Positions 32,819 to 40,726 of a DNA stretch of 40,726 nucleotides are shown here, piece by piece; position 1 is the stretch's first letter, and every line of letters begins with the position of its first letter. Location of the stretch: assembly GCA_021151525.1 (NCBI GenBank), contig JAGKXD010000030.1, positions 1-40,726 of the forward strand, given 5' to 3'. The notes under the pieces are model-generated. The model did not search any database and was not told the origin of the DNA. It worked only from the letters and a program-made list of their open reading frames with translations. The DNA is from Cellvibrionaceae bacterium (GTDB taxonomy: Bacteria; Pseudomonadota; Gammaproteobacteria; Pseudomonadales; Cellvibrionaceae). The position numbers and the translations under genes are program-made.

Positions 32819-33280
32819 CTATTGCCAATTGCTAAAGGGATTTATAGAGAGATTCGAGTTGTAATAGCGCACATCCTGCGTAACTTCCTCACCTAACCAA
32901 TCGGGTTTTGCAAAAGGTTGTTGTTCCGATTCCAATTCAATTTCTGCAACAACCAAGCCTTGGTTCTCACCAAGGAACTCATCCACTTCCCACAACATGC
33001 CTTCATAGGAAATCTTGCGGCGATATTTTTCGATTAAAGGGCCATCGCAAAGCGCGAGCATTTGTTTGGCGTCAGCGAGTGGAATTTCATATTCAAACTC
33101 TGCCCGGCTTGCACCTTGGCTTTGACCTTTAATAGTGAGAAAACCTGCTTCACCTGCCACGCGAATCCGCACCGTCCGCTCTTTACTGCGGTTTAAATAG
33201 CCCTGACAAAAATACACTGCCACAGCACTGCGCCATTCATCATTAACCACTAAAAATTTCCGCTCGATTTCGATTGCCAT
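32819..33280 (-). CDS. CYTH-domain phosphohydrolase or cyclase-like protein
   Basis: The 153-residue CYTH protein has the metal-binding ExExK motif as EIERK (4-8). The other acidic and basic strands of the triphosphate tunnel are also present: RTVRIRV, FLTIKG, EFEYEIP, IEKYRRKI, VDEFLG and VVAEIELE. The family includes inorganic triphosphatases, thiamine triphosphatase and class IV adenylyl cyclase. This small bacterial form is most like triphosphatases, and the substrate is inferred. The ATG at 33280 has AAGGT at eight bases. An ATG two codons earlier would be too close to it. Confidence 0.88.
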   Translation of the reverse strand: MAIEIERKFLVVNDEWRSAVAVYFCQGYLNRSKERTVRIRVAGEAGFLTIKGQSQGASRAEFEYEIPLADAKQMLALCDGPLIEKYRRKISYEGMLWEVDEFLGENQGLVVAEIELESEQQPFAKPDWLGEEVTQDVRYYNSNLSINPFSNWQ

Positions 33281-33349
33281 ATTCATGTACCTTCATTTTT
33301 CGAGAAACTATAGGGAATATCTTAACCCAATCAAAAGAAAGGGCTTCAA

Positions 33350-33386
33350 CGAAAATAAAAAAGCCTCACCCAAAGCGAGTGAGGCT
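33350..33386 (-). terminator. Terminator of the metalloprotease transcript
   Basis: AGCCTCAC (33362-33369) pairs with GTGAGGCT (33379-33386), and the minus strand continues with TTTTTTATTTT. Confidence 0.88.
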
Positions 33387-33442
33387 GAAGCAACCAACTA
33401 TGGAGATTTATAGCTGACGATTTATGATGGTGAATCTATTTA

Positions 33443-34636
33443 TTAAGGGTGACCTGATATACGCCAGATTTGATTGCGCAAATTAGTTAAGTCGTTGCCA
33501 GCTTGGCAGTCCCACTGCCACACATTTGCACCATCATTTTTGCTCACCCCCTCAACATCTAAACAGCGGCCAGAATGCCCAGCCACCAATTGATAATTTT
33601 TAGAGCCAGTAACGGGCACAGCCTGCAATCGCCATTGCTGCATTTTTCCGCCGTGACAATCCCATTGAATTACATCGGTGCGGTTTGCAGTACCACCACC
33701 GGCCACATCCAAACATTTTCCACTGTTAACATTTTTTAAAAGGAAGGTATCAACCTGACCAGCCACAGGAATAAATTCCCACTGCTGATTTGCACCACCC
33801 GAGCAAGCCCATTGAATTGCATCGCCACCGTTATTGAGAGACCAAGCGCCCATATCGAGACACTTGTTACTGTGCAGCGCAATCAAATTAGAAGTGAAGC
33901 TGGCGCTCACCGCTGTTGGGCGGAAATTGGCGAGTTCATTTTTAACATTGTTGAGCGCTTTCACTGCATCGGCCTCATCGCTGCGACCTTCAGGTACACC
34001 ACAGGGCACACCTTTGCAGGTGAGATTGGGATTGGAAAAACGATCTATACGATCAGCGTTGTAAAGCCACGCATAAGTCATGATAGTGCCAAATAAATTA
34101 TCAACACCGTGACCCAATCCGTATCTATAGCGAACACCACTGGTATCGCCCTGACGACGCGAATGCGCAAGCCCCATGTTGTGTCCCAACTCGTGCGCCA
34201 TCACCAAGGCACCGCACTGTGGGCCCACTACGTTAAATGCCCAGCCTTGATCTATTGATGCCCAACCAATACCGCAATCACCTGTACGATGTAATTGAGT
34301 GACAAAATCTGCTCCATAACGATTGCGCAAATCCGCCAGCGTTTGATCGTTGCGAAGATTGCCCAAAACATCATTCATATTTGCGCCATCTTCCTCATGC
34401 GAAACTACAGCGACGAGACGCAGCTGAATATCAACCTGACTTGCTTTGTACGCATTATTAATTTGCGTCACCCAGGAGTACATTGCCGTGCTGGGGTCAT
34501 TCGCAAAATATTGCGCGGAATAATTATCGTAAGCCACCAACACATCGACAGTTACCGCAGAACTCGTTTGCGCTGCGCCCCACAAACAAAAACCACTTGC
34601 AAAAGTGGTAACTAATTTCATTAATTTTTTATTCAT
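33443..34636 (-). CDS. Secreted zinc metalloprotease (M12/M72-like) with ricin-type lectin domain
   Basis: The 397-residue protein has a signal peptide (1-27) followed directly by the catalytic domain (29-240), beginning VTVDVLVAYDNYSAQY as in peptidyl-Asp-type metalloendopeptidases. The extended zinc motif HELGHNMGLAH is at 148-158, with the Met-turn Met186 in GTIMTYAW. A ricin-type beta-trefoil fills 247-395, with three Gln-x-Trp repeats (QQW 284-286, QQW 333-335, QIW 389-391), which would bind glycans. The usual N-terminal propeptide is missing and seems to be encoded by the gene 93 bases upstream. GGAG precedes the ATG. Extracellular or surface protein digestion is inferred. Confidence 0.9.
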   Translation of the reverse strand: MNKKLMKLVTTFASGFCLWGAAQTSSAVTVDVLVAYDNYSAQYFANDPSTAMYSWVTQINNAYKASQVDIQLRLVAVVSHEEDGANMNDVLGNLRNDQTLADLRNRYGADFVTQLHRTGDCGIGWASIDQGWAFNVVGPQCGALVMAHELGHNMGLAHSRRQGDTSGVRYRYGLGHGVDNLFGTIMTYAWLYNADRIDRFSNPNLTCKGVPCGVPEGRSDEADAVKALNNVKNELANFRPTAVSASFTSNLIALHSNKCLDMGAWSLNNGGDAIQWACSGGANQQWEFIPVAGQVDTFLLKNVNSGKCLDVAGGGTANRTDVIQWDCHGGKMQQWRLQAVPVTGSKNYQLVAGHSGRCLDVEGVSKNDGANVWQWDCQAGNDLTNLRNQIWRISGHP

Positions 34637-34729
34637 TGTACGCTCCAGGATTATTATTGAATTACCTTATGACTAACTACGTTTAAAAATGACGACCCAA
34701 AAAAAACATAAACAGCATTAAAACAATTT

Positions 34730-35524
34730 CTACTGCGAAACAGGCGGCGACATAAAATCAGGTGGCGTTACAGCATCGCTGACATGCTGGTTGCGTTTAA
34801 ATAAAGTATCTGTAGCGGCAAGCCAACCTTCTCCGCCATTTGCCTGCAGAGCGAAATTTCCATCTGGCGTACTGATTCCCGCCAGGGTTATGTTTTCGCT
34901 TTGTGTAATTTCCACAAAATAGGATTCGTCATTGCGTTTAATTTCACCCTGCCAGGTAATACTGCCGTTGGGATTTTTATCGACCGAAACAATATTGATC
35001 TCAAATGTGGTATGCCGTTGAACAACAGGCAATGACAGCGAATCACCGGGTAAAAGTGTTTCAATTTTCAACCGATCTACCGCCACAAATTCGCGCCCAT
35101 CGTGCAACTCAATTTCCGTAAGCGGCATTGTTTTTGGCGGATTGACTAATTGATTCCACGCATTGCGATCTGCCATAGCATCTAACACCGCTTCTGGCTC
35201 ATAGGTTTTATGAGTTCGTTCACTCATTGCCTGCAAACGGCTTTCCAGCGTTGGGTAATTGTCGTTATCCGAAAGTGTTTTGTAACGTCTCTCAAGTTGT
35301 GAATTTATTTTTGATGCCTTGGGTTGAGTTATCACAACCGGCACCGAGACATCAGAAACCTTTGTTTCTGTAAAAGATAGCTGATCTCTTTCGGAAAAGT
35401 TCGACACAGTAAAATCAGAAATTGCATGCAGTTCCTGAGTAGCGAACTTCCAATTCAACGCCACTATCAATAGCAACGTAAAAAACAAAAATCCTAAAAT
35501 GATTTTTACTTTCAAGAACCTCAT
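34730..35524 (-). CDS. Membrane-anchored protein resembling a metalloprotease propeptide
   Basis: The 264-residue protein has one N-terminal hydrophobic segment (about 6-25), suited to a signal anchor. A polar stretch follows, then a beta-rich part at about 140-235 whose motifs recall propeptides of secreted M12/M72-type zinc proteases: LHDGREFVAVDRLKIETL, NGSITWQGEIK, VEITQSENITLAGIS, NFALQANGGEGWL. It ends in a Pro-rich tail. It has no zinc motif. It precedes the protease gene, which itself lacks a propeptide. The ATG at 35524 has AAGAGG six bases upstream; a TTG two codons earlier is less likely. The relation is based on motif pattern and position, not on alignment. Confidence 0.6.
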   Translation of the reverse strand: MRFLKVKIILGFLFFTLLLIVALNWKFATQELHAISDFTVSNFSERDQLSFTETKVSDVSVPVVITQPKASKINSQLERRYKTLSDNDNYPTLESRLQAMSERTHKTYEPEAVLDAMADRNAWNQLVNPPKTMPLTEIELHDGREFVAVDRLKIETLLPGDSLSLPVVQRHTTFEINIVSVDKNPNGSITWQGEIKRNDESYFVEITQSENITLAGISTPDGNFALQANGGEGWLAATDTLFKRNQHVSDAVTPPDFMSPPVSQ

Positions 35525-35869
35525 AAACAACCTCTTTTACTTTTTTATCAGCCTTTTCGCCTGCAATTTTCCAAAAAAAAGACAAAAGTTGCTCCTCACC
35601 TGAAATCAGGTGTTTTAGAAAATTAAACTATTCATGCAGAAATTAAATTTTTATTGGCCAATACATAGGACATTAAAAATTCGCTTAGACAACTTCATTA
35701 TTTTTATAAAGACGCGCTTACATCTAGCAAACACATTGAAAAACTACGAACTTCTTTTCAATTATTATTTTTATTAACTATAAAAATTAAGCAGACAACC
35801 GAAGAACACCCTCGTTTATATTTACTGCTAACAGGTTTAACACCAATTCAAACAAAAATCCACACATTT

Positions 35870-35883
35870 TGTTATCGATAACA
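35870..35883. promoter_or_regulatory. Operator-like palindrome upstream of the protease unit
   Basis: TGTTATCGATAACA is a perfect 14-bp palindrome with a central CG, the style of LacI-family operators. It is about 350 bases before the propeptide-like gene. A related site, TGTTAACGATATCT, lies at 37588-37601. Confidence 0.45.
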
Positions 35884-35950
35884 TTTTAAACCGGTTACAC
35901 CCCAATTTTGCTGCAATTTAATCGCTTTCGTATTTTATAGACCTATAAAA

Positions 35951-35981
35951 TAAAAAACCGCGCTACAAGTGCGCGGTTTTT
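35951..35981 (-). terminator. Terminator of the two-gene exported module
   Basis: AAAAACCGCGC (35953-35963) pairs with GCGCGGTTTTT (35971-35981), with a T-rich minus-strand tail. The stem and loop are nearly identical to those of the terminator at 37646-37678. Confidence 0.92.
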
Positions 35982-35988
35982 ATTCCTG

Positions 35989-36861
35989 CTAACGTTTTAA
36001 GAAAGGGCTGCCTTTTGATTCAGGATAACTTGTATCATCTATATATCTAAGCTCTTCTGGCACTGAATTATCGAAATCACCTAACCCCAATAACTTACGT
36101 CTTTCCAACAGCTCGTCGTAAATAACATTAGAACGCTCCATAACCTGTGCCTCTTCTGCCGCAGTGAGCCCTCGATTATTTGCATTTAATACGTATAAGC
36201 TACTAAAAAAACCGCCTCTATCGCCTCTTTTTGATGCAACTGCTTTCCATGCTAAACCCTCCAATTCTTGCGCTCGCTTAATATCAGGAGTTGGATTGTT
36301 TGTAGCATACTCTAGGATTTGCCCCATTTTTATTGCTGCCAAAGTAGAACCGTAAACACTTGCCTTGTAATAGAGCTCCATTCTTTGTTTATCCAATGCA
36401 TCGGGACTAAGCTGTGAGTAATTCTGATGATTCTTTAACAACCTATCTGCTAGCTCAATCATGGCTTTTATATCACCATTAACTACTAAAGAATTTAATG
36501 CATCATCACTGTAACTCTCATATTCATTTTTATTGCCGGCTACTCCTCCGCCCCAGCTATAACCTCTGGCAGATCGCCATTGATTTATTTTTTCAAGTGC
36601 TGCCGCAGAAGTAGGTGGAGCGTAACCCTCATTGCCAACATTTTGATTTTCAACTATCTCAGCTGGATGATTTTGAGGTTTGGCTGGGGCGGCCCATTGC
36701 CGCCCAACGTCATCACGATAACCAAGTTGATCTGCAACTTTTTTTGTACCATCCGATAGACGAGTGCCGTAAAAAAAGCTTTGATTTGTCGCAAGCACTC
36801 CCAGAAACGCACTGGTAAGCGCGACTATTAACAGCACGATATTTTTATTTAGCATTTTCAT
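35989..36861 (-). CDS. Exported protein with Sel1-like helical repeats, unknown function
   Basis: This 290-residue protein has an N-terminal hydrophobic segment (about 8-25) that fits a signal peptide or anchor. A polar Pro/Asn-rich region follows to residue ~95. The helical part includes VVNGDIKAMIELADRLL and a stretch with ELYYKASVYGSTLAAIKMGQIL, reminiscent of Sel1-type repeats that bind other proteins. No enzyme motif is seen. AAGGA precedes the ATG at 36861. It is 37 bases downstream of the next exported gene and probably shares its transcript, ended by the terminator at 35951-35981. Confidence 0.7.
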   Translation of the reverse strand: MKMLNKNIVLLIVALTSAFLGVLATNQSFFYGTRLSDGTKKVADQLGYRDDVGRQWAAPAKPQNHPAEIVENQNVGNEGYAPPTSAAALEKINQWRSARGYSWGGGVAGNKNEYESYSDDALNSLVVNGDIKAMIELADRLLKNHQNYSQLSPDALDKQRMELYYKASVYGSTLAAIKMGQILEYATNNPTPDIKRAQELEGLAWKAVASKRGDRGGFFSSLYVLNANNRGLTAAEEAQVMERSNVIYDELLERRKLLGLGDFDNSVPEELRYIDDTSYPESKGSPFLKR

Positions 36862-36898
36862 TTCAAATAATCCTTATAATGAAGAGATTAACATCATA

Positions 36899-37486
36899 TT
36901 AGTTACAACCTAAGTTTTTCAACTCGTCGCTTAAACGAGACTCCAAACGTGGACACTCCAGTAGCATTGATTTTCCACGGGAGTTTTCAGCCTCAACACA
37001 GTTTTGATACGGCGAGTATTCTTCCGTAACCTTTCCTCCGGCTCCTACACTTATGGATACCCCACTACCAGATCCACCATATGAAAAACTAGGTGATAAC
37101 TCTTTCGTTGTTTTAGTTGGCTTATCTCTACAGGTATAAGCTGCATCAGTGATAACTTTATTGCCATCGTAATTACAATCTTCTACTGCTTTTTTCTTAT
37201 CATTTTGTTTTTGTTCACACTTTTTCTTTTTTGCATCATCTTCAGCTGCGCGGTATAGATTCGCCATAAATACACTACGAGAGTAATTTTCGCCAGATGA
37301 CTGATTTGGATTTGACGTATTTACATAACCCGTTGCACAAGGGGACTGGGCACCAGAAACATAGGTACTTCCATCTGAACCGGTATAAGTTGGAGCCGGG
37401 GTTCCGTTATCGCACGCATAAGTGGATGCAACCGAAAGGAACCCGAAACAGAAAGTAAACGTAAAAATGAGATAGCGGTAGTTCAT
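36899..37486 (-). CDS. Exported Cys-containing protein, unknown function
   Basis: The 195-residue product has a signal peptide (about 1-24). The mature part has seven cysteines spread as likely disulfides. It has a Ser/Thr/Gly-rich opening, a Lys-rich segment (KKKKCEQKQNDKKK near residue 86), a Gly/Ser-rich stretch and a final CPRLESRLSDELKNLGCN. No family is recognised. AAGGA lies eight bases before the ATG. It is the first gene of a two-gene unit below the TonB-dependent receptor. A periplasmic or secreted location is inferred. Confidence 0.7.
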   Translation of the reverse strand: MNYRYLIFTFTFCFGFLSVASTYACDNGTPAPTYTGSDGSTYVSGAQSPCATGYVNTSNPNQSSGENYSRSVFMANLYRAAEDDAKKKKCEQKQNDKKKAVEDCNYDGNKVITDAAYTCRDKPTKTTKELSPSFSYGGSGSGVSISVGAGGKVTEEYSPYQNCVEAENSRGKSMLLECPRLESRLSDELKNLGCN

Positions 37487-37587
37487 CAGATTATTCCTTT
37501 AATTTCATTATGTGATTTTTTTGCCTAATGGCGAAGCCAGATTAAGCTATCCGCCCCACAAAAAGGCAAGATAAATGATATCAATAA

Positions 37588-37601
37588 TGTTAACGATATC
37601 T
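37588..37601. promoter_or_regulatory. Operator-like site upstream of the two-gene exported module
   Basis: TGTTAACGATATCT matches the perfect palindrome at 35870-35883 at 10 of 14 positions and lies in the same place relative to the preceding terminator. It is about 100 bases before the ATG at 37486. Confidence 0.4.
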
Positions 37602-37645
37602 CATTTTCTTAATGTAACCGTTTTAGCTTGATTATTTATGCCTAT

Positions 37646-37678
37646 AAAAAAACCGCGCAACAAGTGCGCGGCTTTTTT
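37646..37678 (-). terminator. Terminator of the TonB-dependent receptor gene
   Basis: CCGCGC (37653-37658) pairs with GCGCGG (37666-37671), extended by A/T pairs past one mismatch, with a minus-strand T run. It lies 23 bases after the receptor's stop. Confidence 0.9.
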
Positions 37679-37700
37679 ATTAAACGAAACAACTACAAGA

Positions 37701-40646
37701 TTAGAACTTGTAATTCGCACCCAGCGAGAAGGTTCTGCCGAACCAGTTCAAGCGGCGGGGTAATTCTTCGCTCAGCATGTAGCTTCTGTTCGGCTCGTCG
37801 GTAAGATTGCCGATGGAGAAAATAACATTCACACCGTTATCAAACTTGTAACTCGCTTGGAAATCCATAACAGTTTCTGCAGCATAGATTACCGGCGCGC
37901 GCGTAATGTTTAGCGCCTCTCCCACGAAAGAACCTTGATGCGTCGTGGACAAACGGGTTTCGAAATTTTGATAGGTGTAGAACACAGTAATATTGCCAGA
38001 GCGCTCCACCAAACCGGGGAATGGTAAACGCGCGCTGTTGTTAGTGGGATCAAATTGATTCACTACGGAAATTTTACTGTCTACCGCTGAAATGCTGCCT
38101 GACATTCCCAAACCTTGCCACAAGCCCGGTAAGAAATTAAATGTCTGCGTGTAAGATAATTCCATACCGCGAATGTATCCACCTTGTGCGTTATTAAGCG
38201 CGTAGGTGTAGGTTCCATTGAGTACAGGTTTATCGACTAACAAACCACCTTCAAGCACAGGATAAGTTTCGGGAATTGGGAAACCATTAGCCGCAAAATC
38301 GAAGTTCTCAATTGATGCATCCTGAATAAAAGATTTGATATTGCGATGATAAGCCGCAATCGAAAACGAGCCATTGGTTTCTGGCATGTAGTGTTCAAAT
38401 GAAATATCAACTTGATCAGCAATAAAGGGTTTCAGGAAGGGTGAACTCGCGCTACCGTAGTTGTAGGTTGGGCCATTAGCGTTGGTTGCATCCACACTAC
38501 CCAAGTTGGTGTTGTTTAATTTTGCGAGTGGTGCACGTGATAAAACGCGCGCTAACGCCAAGCGCACCTGATCGTTTTCGGCAATGTGATAATTCAAGTT
38601 CAAAGAGGGCAAAATATCGTTATATTTTGTTCCCACACGAGTGAGCGCCAAATCTGAACGGCAATCACCTACTTCATCACAAATCTCGACAGCCCCCTTG
38701 CTCACGTCACCCGCAACATTAACCAATGCGCGATTTGATTGATCAGATTTAACGTAACGAAGACCTAGGTTACCCGTCAGATCGCGATCGAATAATTCGG
38801 TGGCAAGATTAGCCTGCAAATAAAATGATGTTACGTTTTCCTGAATATCTGCTTGCTGTTCCATTGACCATGAACGACCTTCGCCCCACCGCGCAGCCGC
38901 TTTCACTGGACGCGGCAGTGGATTGCCATTCGTATCAAAGGCTTTGGGGTTGGCGACTTGCGTTGCACCAGAAGTAGCAGTCGGGCCAACGTAACTGGTG
39001 CGACTCATCAACACCAAATTATCTTTATAAGCTTGTTGAATAATCGCTTTGCCATCGACAGCAAGGAAGGCTGGCATATTGGAGAAATCGCCTTTCCATT
39101 TCACTATGTCCGATGTATCTGCAGTAATAGGCAGAGAATAATCGGTTGAAATTGTTCCGCCTGAACCATCGCCATACACAAATACTTTGCGCGATTCTTT
39201 GTGATTGCGCTCTGCGTAACGCACACCGGCTTCTAATGATTTAATGAACGGACTATCAAGTTCATATTTACCATCGAAACGCGCGGCATCAATTTTATCT
39301 TCGTTAAGATAGGGATACTCTTCATAGAGACCGAGACGCAATGCATTCGTGTCCGTGTAATCACGACTCAAACTAAATTTTGGAATGTTGATGCCATTGA
39401 GATCAATTGCAGCTTGCTGATCATCATCTTTAGCCCAGCCATCGGGGTGTTGCGAACTTACAGGAACTTTTTTGTAGAGATAAGCACGAGTCAAATTGTT
39501 TTCAAAAACACCTGATGCTTCTGAGTGTGACAAGTCAGCTGCGACAGTCCATTTATCTTCAGTCCATTTCGCATTAAAACCACCCGACAAAATATCGTAA
39601 TCGGTGGATTGATCGTTGTTCTCAACTTTGAAATCAATGGTTTCTGAATTCTTTTTACCAACAAACGTCGCCGCCGTAATGTATTTGTCTGCATACAATT
39701 CGGTATTGTATACGTTCATATTTCTGAAGCCTTGAACGCGAATGCCGCGCTCTTCGCTTTGCGATTTAAATTTGGAGTAGAACACGTCACCTTCTAACGC
39801 GAGATGCTCGTTAGGCTCCCAATCAATCGTCGCCATGTAACCATCGCGGTCATCCGTACCACCTTTTTGTTTTACAAAAAAACTTTCCGGTGCGTAAACA
39901 TCTTGACCGCCCACTGAAAGTGGCGGTTTAGTGTAGTTATCATTTTCAACTTGGGTCGCCGCATTCGGCTGATGCAATTTTGCATAACCGAGCGATATGC
40001 CAAGCGTGTCATCTAATAATTTTTTAGAAAATGAAACTGAAAAACGCTGACCAAAAGGTTCAACGTCATAAAGCTCATTTGCTTTGTCATTGAAGGTTCC
40101 GCGCAGACCAATTTGAATACTTTGGTCTTCTTTCATTTTCAACGGATTCGCCGTTTTCAGCTCCACTGTACCCGCCACACCACCTTCAATCAGCGATGCC
40201 TTGGGTGACATGTAAACTTCAACTGAATTAATTAATTCAGATGGGAATTGACTGAACTCCATCGCACGCGTGCCGTTGGGCGATACTTGTTCGCGACCAT
40301 TCAAGGTTGAAAACACAAAGCCCTCACCCATACCGCGCACTTGAATTGTGCCCGCCTGACCGCTTGAGCGCGTGACCGTAATACCGGGCAAACGGCTCAA
40401 GGATTCTGCGATGGATTTATCGGGCAAGCCGCCAATATCTTCGGCGGAAATTGCCTGCACAATGGTGTCTGCTGTGCGCTTCATTTCAATCGAGTTGGCG
40501 ATTGAAGCGCGAAAGCCCGTGATGACAACTTCGGTTGCTTCGTCTTCGGTTTTATTTGCATCTTGCGCGAACACGGACTGCGTGGTCGCTGCTAACACCA
40601 AGCTTGATATCGCCAAGCCTAATGGTTTCATATTGAAATTTTTCAT
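37701..40646 (-). CDS. TonB-dependent receptor, Xanthomonas/Caulobacter type
   Basis: This 981-residue outer-membrane receptor has a signal peptide ending FAQ near residue 28. The plug domain is clear (EVVITGFRASIANSIEMKR, IAESLSRLPGITVTR, and a region including IEGGVAGTVELKT), and a long beta-barrel of alternating aromatic strands ends in the sequence SLGANYKF with terminal Phe. Receptors of this TIGR01782-like class import oligosaccharides or other large nutrients using TonB energy. The substrate is not readable. The protease nearby makes peptides possible, and a carbohydrate is equally likely. GAGA precedes the ATG. No adjacent anti-sigma or sigma gene is in the window. Confidence 0.93.
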   Translation of the reverse strand: MKNFNMKPLGLAISSLVLAATTQSVFAQDANKTEDEATEVVITGFRASIANSIEMKRTADTIVQAISAEDIGGLPDKSIAESLSRLPGITVTRSSGQAGTIQVRGMGEGFVFSTLNGREQVSPNGTRAMEFSQFPSELINSVEVYMSPKASLIEGGVAGTVELKTANPLKMKEDQSIQIGLRGTFNDKANELYDVEPFGQRFSVSFSKKLLDDTLGISLGYAKLHQPNAATQVENDNYTKPPLSVGGQDVYAPESFFVKQKGGTDDRDGYMATIDWEPNEHLALEGDVFYSKFKSQSEERGIRVQGFRNMNVYNTELYADKYITAATFVGKKNSETIDFKVENNDQSTDYDILSGGFNAKWTEDKWTVAADLSHSEASGVFENNLTRAYLYKKVPVSSQHPDGWAKDDDQQAAIDLNGINIPKFSLSRDYTDTNALRLGLYEEYPYLNEDKIDAARFDGKYELDSPFIKSLEAGVRYAERNHKESRKVFVYGDGSGGTISTDYSLPITADTSDIVKWKGDFSNMPAFLAVDGKAIIQQAYKDNLVLMSRTSYVGPTATSGATQVANPKAFDTNGNPLPRPVKAAARWGEGRSWSMEQQADIQENVTSFYLQANLATELFDRDLTGNLGLRYVKSDQSNRALVNVAGDVSKGAVEICDEVGDCRSDLALTRVGTKYNDILPSLNLNYHIAENDQVRLALARVLSRAPLAKLNNTNLGSVDATNANGPTYNYGSASSPFLKPFIADQVDISFEHYMPETNGSFSIAAYHRNIKSFIQDASIENFDFAANGFPIPETYPVLEGGLLVDKPVLNGTYTYALNNAQGGYIRGMELSYTQTFNFLPGLWQGLGMSGSISAVDSKISVVNQFDPTNNSARLPFPGLVERSGNITVFYTYQNFETRLSTTHQGSFVGEALNITRAPVIYAAETVMDFQASYKFDNGVNVIFSIGNLTDEPNRSYMLSEELPRRLNWFGRTFSLGANYKF

Positions 40647-40726
40647 CTGCTTAATCTCGACTAGTCATTTAGTTTTTGTTGTTCGAACTAACTTAACCCC
40701 ACCCCCGCCCTCCCCTTGAAAAGAGG

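Larger units (their letters stand above)
35525..35988. other. A+T-rich intergenic region upstream of the protease unit
   Basis: No gene is visible in these 464 bases. They hold the terminator at 35951-35981, an operator-like palindrome at 35870-35883 and AACCGGTT at 35889-35896. The rest is very A+T rich and probably carries the promoter of the propeptide-like/protease unit. Confidence 0.7.

Noticed and set aside
1..40726. Search for insertion sequences, phage genes, CRISPR arrays, toxin-antitoxin pairs and riboswitches
   Set aside because: No transposase, integrase, phage structural gene, Cas gene, regular direct-repeat array, paired toxin-antitoxin genes or known riboswitch core was recognised by eye.

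Overview
The window looks like core chromosome of a free-living, polysaccharide- and protein-degrading gammaproteobacterium, most likely Cellvibrio or a close relative in Cellvibrionaceae. The reasons are a Pseudomonas-like core gene order (tsaD/rpsU/dnaG/rpoD, fabA-fabB, hisI-hisE-tatABC), a secreted protein with a long serine linker, a metalloprotease with a ricin-type lectin tail, and a very large TonB-dependent receptor of the Xanthomonas/Caulobacter type. The genus is an inference from gene content and style. I could not run a search.

Layout. 1-2.3 kb (minus strand): a TorF-like porin, an EamA exporter, and the last 49 codons of a lost gene that still has its terminator. 2.3-6.4 kb (plus): cca-zntB (overlapping) and a secreted DUF3616-type protein. 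6.4-8.3 kb (minus): folK-folB-tsaD. 8.4-14.4 kb: rpsU, dnaG, rpoD and tRNA(CAU), that is, the macromolecular synthesis operon plus a tRNA. An esterase gene lies in the opposite direction between rpsU and dnaG. 14.6-19.2 kb: a VOC protein, a DUF2167 membrane protein, a TPR membrane protein overlapping a phosphopantetheinyl transferase, and ispB. 19.3-24.4 kb: three related solute-binding-like proteins around fabA and fabB. 24.5-25.3 kb: an RmlD-like protein that has lost its catalytic residues. 25.6-32.1 kb: kup, a coupled oxidoreductase/aldo-keto reductase pair, hisI, hisE, tatA, tatB, tatC, all close together on the plus strand. 32.1-33.3 kb (minus): two small membrane proteins and a CYTH protein. 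33.4-40.6 kb (minus): a secreted metalloprotease, a separately encoded protein that resembles its missing propeptide, two exported proteins of unknown function, and the TonB-dependent receptor.

How genes work together. rpsU, dnaG and rpoD start translation, replication and transcription. folB and folK are consecutive folate steps. fabA and fabB form the anaerobic unsaturated fatty acid branch. The Sfp-type transferase loads carrier proteins. hisI and hisE are consecutive histidine steps. TatABC exports folded proteins.

The most unusual items are the split propeptide/protease pair (33.4-35.5 kb), the solitary solute-binding trio around fabAB, the RmlD-like pseudoenzyme, the exported two-gene module bracketed by near-identical terminators and operator-like palindromes (35.8-37.7 kb), and the duplicated tRNA 3' end enclosing a hairpin-rich 104-bp segment (14.19-14.29 kb). 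No insertion sequence, phage gene or CRISPR array was seen.
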